Source: an uncultured Verrucomicrobiota bacterium (GTDB taxonomy: Bacteria; Verrucomicrobiota; Verrucomicrobiia; Limisphaerales; UBA9464). From it: a DNA stretch of 64,000 bases. Made by a program: the position numbers and the translations under genes. The DNA is taken from contig CAIWVP010000191.1 in the NCBI GenBank assembly GCA_903916195.1, forward strand, positions 25,837 through 89,836, written 5' to 3'. Below are positions 62,533-64,000 of the stretch, one piece after another. Each line of letters begins with the position of its first letter. Position 1 is the first letter of the stretch. Below the pieces are notes generated by a model. That model saw nothing but the letters and a program-made list of their open reading frames with translations. It was not told where the DNA came from and searched no databases.

Positions 62533-64000
62533 ATGAAGGCAAAACAGTTCACATGGGTCGCGCGCTTGCGATGGATCGGTGCCGCACCTTTGCTGCTCGG
62601 GTTGCTGCTGGCCCTGCCCACCGTGGTGCAGGCCCTGGCCCCGCCCACCGTGGTGCAGGCCCAATACAGTAACACGACCAATAGCAACAACCAGATCACC
62701 ATCACAGGGTATACCGGTTCGGACAGCGTGTTGATCTTGCCCGCCACCATCAACGGCCTGCCGGTGATCCGCATCGGGGACAACGCGTTCAATGGGCGCA
62801 CCGGCCTGATTGGTGTGACCATCCCCGGTAGCGTCACCCACATCGGGGACCTCGCGTTCTTTGGCTGCACCGGCCTGACCAGCGTGACGATCGGCACCAG
62901 CGTCATCAGCATCGGGAACAACGCGTTCGGTCAATGCACCGGCCTGACCGGTGTGACGATCCCCGGTAGCGTCACCAGCCTCGGGGTTGAAGCGTTCGCT
63001 CTTTGCACCGGCCTGACCAATGTGACGATCCCCGACAGCGTCATCAGCCTCGGGGGCTACGCGTTCGCTCAATGCACCGGCCTGACCGGTGTGACGATCG
63101 GCAACAGCGTCACCAGCATCGGGCAGGGCGCGTTCTTCGTCTGTTCCGCCCTGAAAGGAGTCTCTTTTCTGGGGAACGCGCCCAGCCTCGGTGCTGACGC
63201 TTTCACATTAACCACCGCCACCGTCTATTATCTGCAGGGGACCACAGGCTGGGGGGCGACGTTTGGCGGCCTCAACACAGTGGAGCAGGTGCAATACACG
63301 CACACGAGCGCCGACGGCCAGATCACCATCACCGGGTATATCGGTGCGGGAGGTGTGGCCAGCATACCCGCCACGATCAACGGCCTGCCGGTGACCCGCA
63401 TCGGGGACTACGCGTTCAATGGCCTCACCAACCTGACCCGTGTGACCATCCCCGCCAGCGTCACCCACATCGGGGTCGCCACGTTCCAAAACTGCACCGG
63501 CCTGACCGGTGTGACCATCCCCAACAGCGTCACCAGCATCGGGGGCTACGCGTTCTTCGGTTGCACCGGCCTGACCAGTGTGACCATCCCCTCCAGCGTC
63601 ACCAGCATCGGGATCAACGCATTCGCTTACTGCGCCAGCCTGACCAGTGTGACCATCCCCTCCAGCGTCACCAGCCTCGGGGGCTACGCGTTCCAAAACT
63701 GCACCGGCCTGACGAATGTGACGATCCCCGCCAGCGTCACCAGCATCGGGGACTACACGTTCGCTTTCTGCTCCGCCCTGACCGGTGTGACCATCCCCGA
63801 CACCGTCACCAGCATCGGGGGCTACGCGTTCTTCGGCTGCACCGGCCTGACCAGTGTGACGATCCCCAACAGCGTCACCAGCATCGGGGACTCCGCGTTC
63901 TATGGCTGCACCGGCCTGACCAGTGTGACGATCGGCAACAGCGTCACCAGCATCGGGGGCTACGCGTTCTTCGGCTGCACCGGCCTGACCAGTGTGACGA
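62533..64000 (+). CDS. BspA-like leucine-rich-repeat (LRR_5) surface protein, 3' end beyond the window
   Basis: 489 codons are visible from ATG 62533 and the frame is still open at the end. A signal peptide (RWIGAAPLLLGLLLALPTVV) contains a 9-residue duplication (PTVVQALAP then PTVVQAQ). It is followed by module 1 (QITITGYTGSDSVLILPATI, repeats, closing GTTGWGATFGG) and module 2 (QITITGYIGAGGVASIPATI, with at least nine repeats so far). The repeats are 23 residues with consensus CTGLTSVTIPNSVTSIGGYA plus FFG, i.e. LRR_5/treponeme-type. Such proteins are cell-surface adhesins or cell-cell contact proteins, and in Verrucomicrobia they are often very large. Confidence 0.92.
   Translation, partial: MKAKQFTWVARLRWIGAAPLLLGLLLALPTVVQALAPPTVVQAQYSNTTNSNNQITITGYTGSDSVLILPATINGLPVIRIGDNAFNGRTGLIGVTIPGSVTHIGDLAFFGCTGLTSVTIGTSVISIGNNAFGQCTGLTGVTIPGSVTSLGVEAFALCTGLTNVTIPDSVISLGGYAFAQCTGLTGVTIGNSVTSIGQGAFFVCSALKGVSFLGNAPSLGADAFTLTTATVYYLQGTTGWGATFGGLNTVEQVQYTHTSADGQITITGYIGAGGVASIPATINGLPVTRIGDYAFNGLTNLTRVTIPASVTHIGVATFQNCTGLTGVTIPNSVTSIGGYAFFGCTGLTSVTIPSSVTSIGINAFAYCASLTSVTIPSSVTSLGGYAFQNCTGLTNVTIPASVTSIGDYTFAFCSALTGVTIPDTVTSIGGYAFFGCTGLTSVTIPNSVTSIGDSAFYGCTGLTSVTIGNSVTSIGGYAFFGCTGLTSVT
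62617..62661 (+). repeat. 27-base-period duplication inside the signal-peptide coding region
   Basis: CCCACCGTGGTGCAGGCC occurs at 62617-62634 and again at 62644-62661, adding 9 residues around the predicted signal-peptidase cleavage site of the BspA-like protein. Confidence 0.85.
62790..64000 (+). repeat. 69-base tandem coding repeats
   Basis: A 69-bp unit recurs with high nucleotide identity (word ACCGGCCTGACC at each repeat), encoding the 23-residue LRR_5 unit. It is interrupted once, at about 63165-63400, where module 1 closes and module 2 opens. Near-identical units are prone to copy-number change and assembly collapse. Confidence 0.9.

Noticed and set aside
62790-64000. 69-base repeats as a CRISPR array or tRNA-like repeats
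   Set aside because: Repeats are in-frame, translate to LRR_5 units and have no unique spacers.
1-64000. tRNA, rRNA or riboswitch genes
   Set aside because: No TPsiC-loop-like GGTTCGAATCC, rRNA core words or recognisable riboswitch motif was found by eye; weak ones could be missed.

Overview
The window is GC-rich chromosomal DNA from a member of the Verrucomicrobia (PVC group), most like the Limisphaerales/Pedosphaera-type lineage. The lineage is inferred from gene content. Typical markers are a DUF1592 multi-haem-type protein paired with a Tat-exported DUF1552 protein, a DUF1800/DUF1501 pair, PEP-CTERM proteins, prepilin-type proteins with the DUF1559-like C-terminal histidine/aspartate motif, BspA-like leucine-rich repeats, and secreted sialidase and sialate O-acetylesterase genes. 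No rRNA, tRNA, CRISPR array, prophage or intact insertion sequence was seen. A truncated ISL3-type transposase is the only clear mobile remnant.

Layout. 1-5.6 kb: the end of a beta-CASP metallo-beta-lactamase nuclease, an outer-membrane porin with a strong terminator, a PEP-CTERM protein, an esterase/SMP-30 fusion and a HigBA-like toxin-antitoxin pair. 5.6-12.1 kb (minus strand): DUF1552 and DUF1592 proteins and an O-antigen-ligase-like membrane protein with TPRs. 12.7-18 kb: a YifB/ComM ATPase, a Kef-type antiporter, the transposase remnant, a small conserved protein and a DUF2071 protein. 18.1-26.2 kb: the DUF1800/DUF1501 pair, prephenate dehydrogenase, a small secreted protein, a flavin disulfide reductase and a Tat-exported intradiol dioxygenase. 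26.4-30.5 kb: a translationally coupled MacB-like export operon (ATPase, two FtsX-type permeases, HlyD adaptor). 30.5-43.1 kb: mainly single housekeeping or secreted genes (DHH phosphoesterase, HAD phosphatase homologue, TIM-barrel epimerase, RNase D, dimethylformamidase-like lipoprotein, left-handed beta-helix protein, DinG helicase, atypical protein kinase, SDR oxidoreductase).

43.1-47.6 kb holds the most unusual group. It contains a small membrane protein with an HPCQLCK motif, a PEP-CTERM protein whose mature end starts HVGYGG, two paralogous secreted proteins sharing a DPYGHIHGR core, and a pseudopilin. Histidine-rich ends and metal-ligand-like motifs recur, and a metal-linked role is inferred, not shown. 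47.8-50.6 kb: sialate O-acetylesterase and sialidase. 50.8-54.7 kb: a System II cytochrome c assembly pair (CcsA and ResB). 54.9-62 kb: a lipoprotein with an internal duplication, a DUF885 peptidase-like lipoprotein, an AraC regulator, an M50-like membrane protein, an Ala/Val-rich secreted protein and a second pseudopilin. From 62.5 kb to the end runs a BspA-like surface protein built of 23-residue repeats that continues past the window.

Many single genes have no Shine-Dalgarno sequence and instead carry a -10-like hexamer 6-13 bases before the start codon, which suggests leaderless or very short-leader transcripts. Several intergenic regions contain palindromic repeat families. Start codons were chosen by family alignment and signal peptides, so they are less certain than stop codons.
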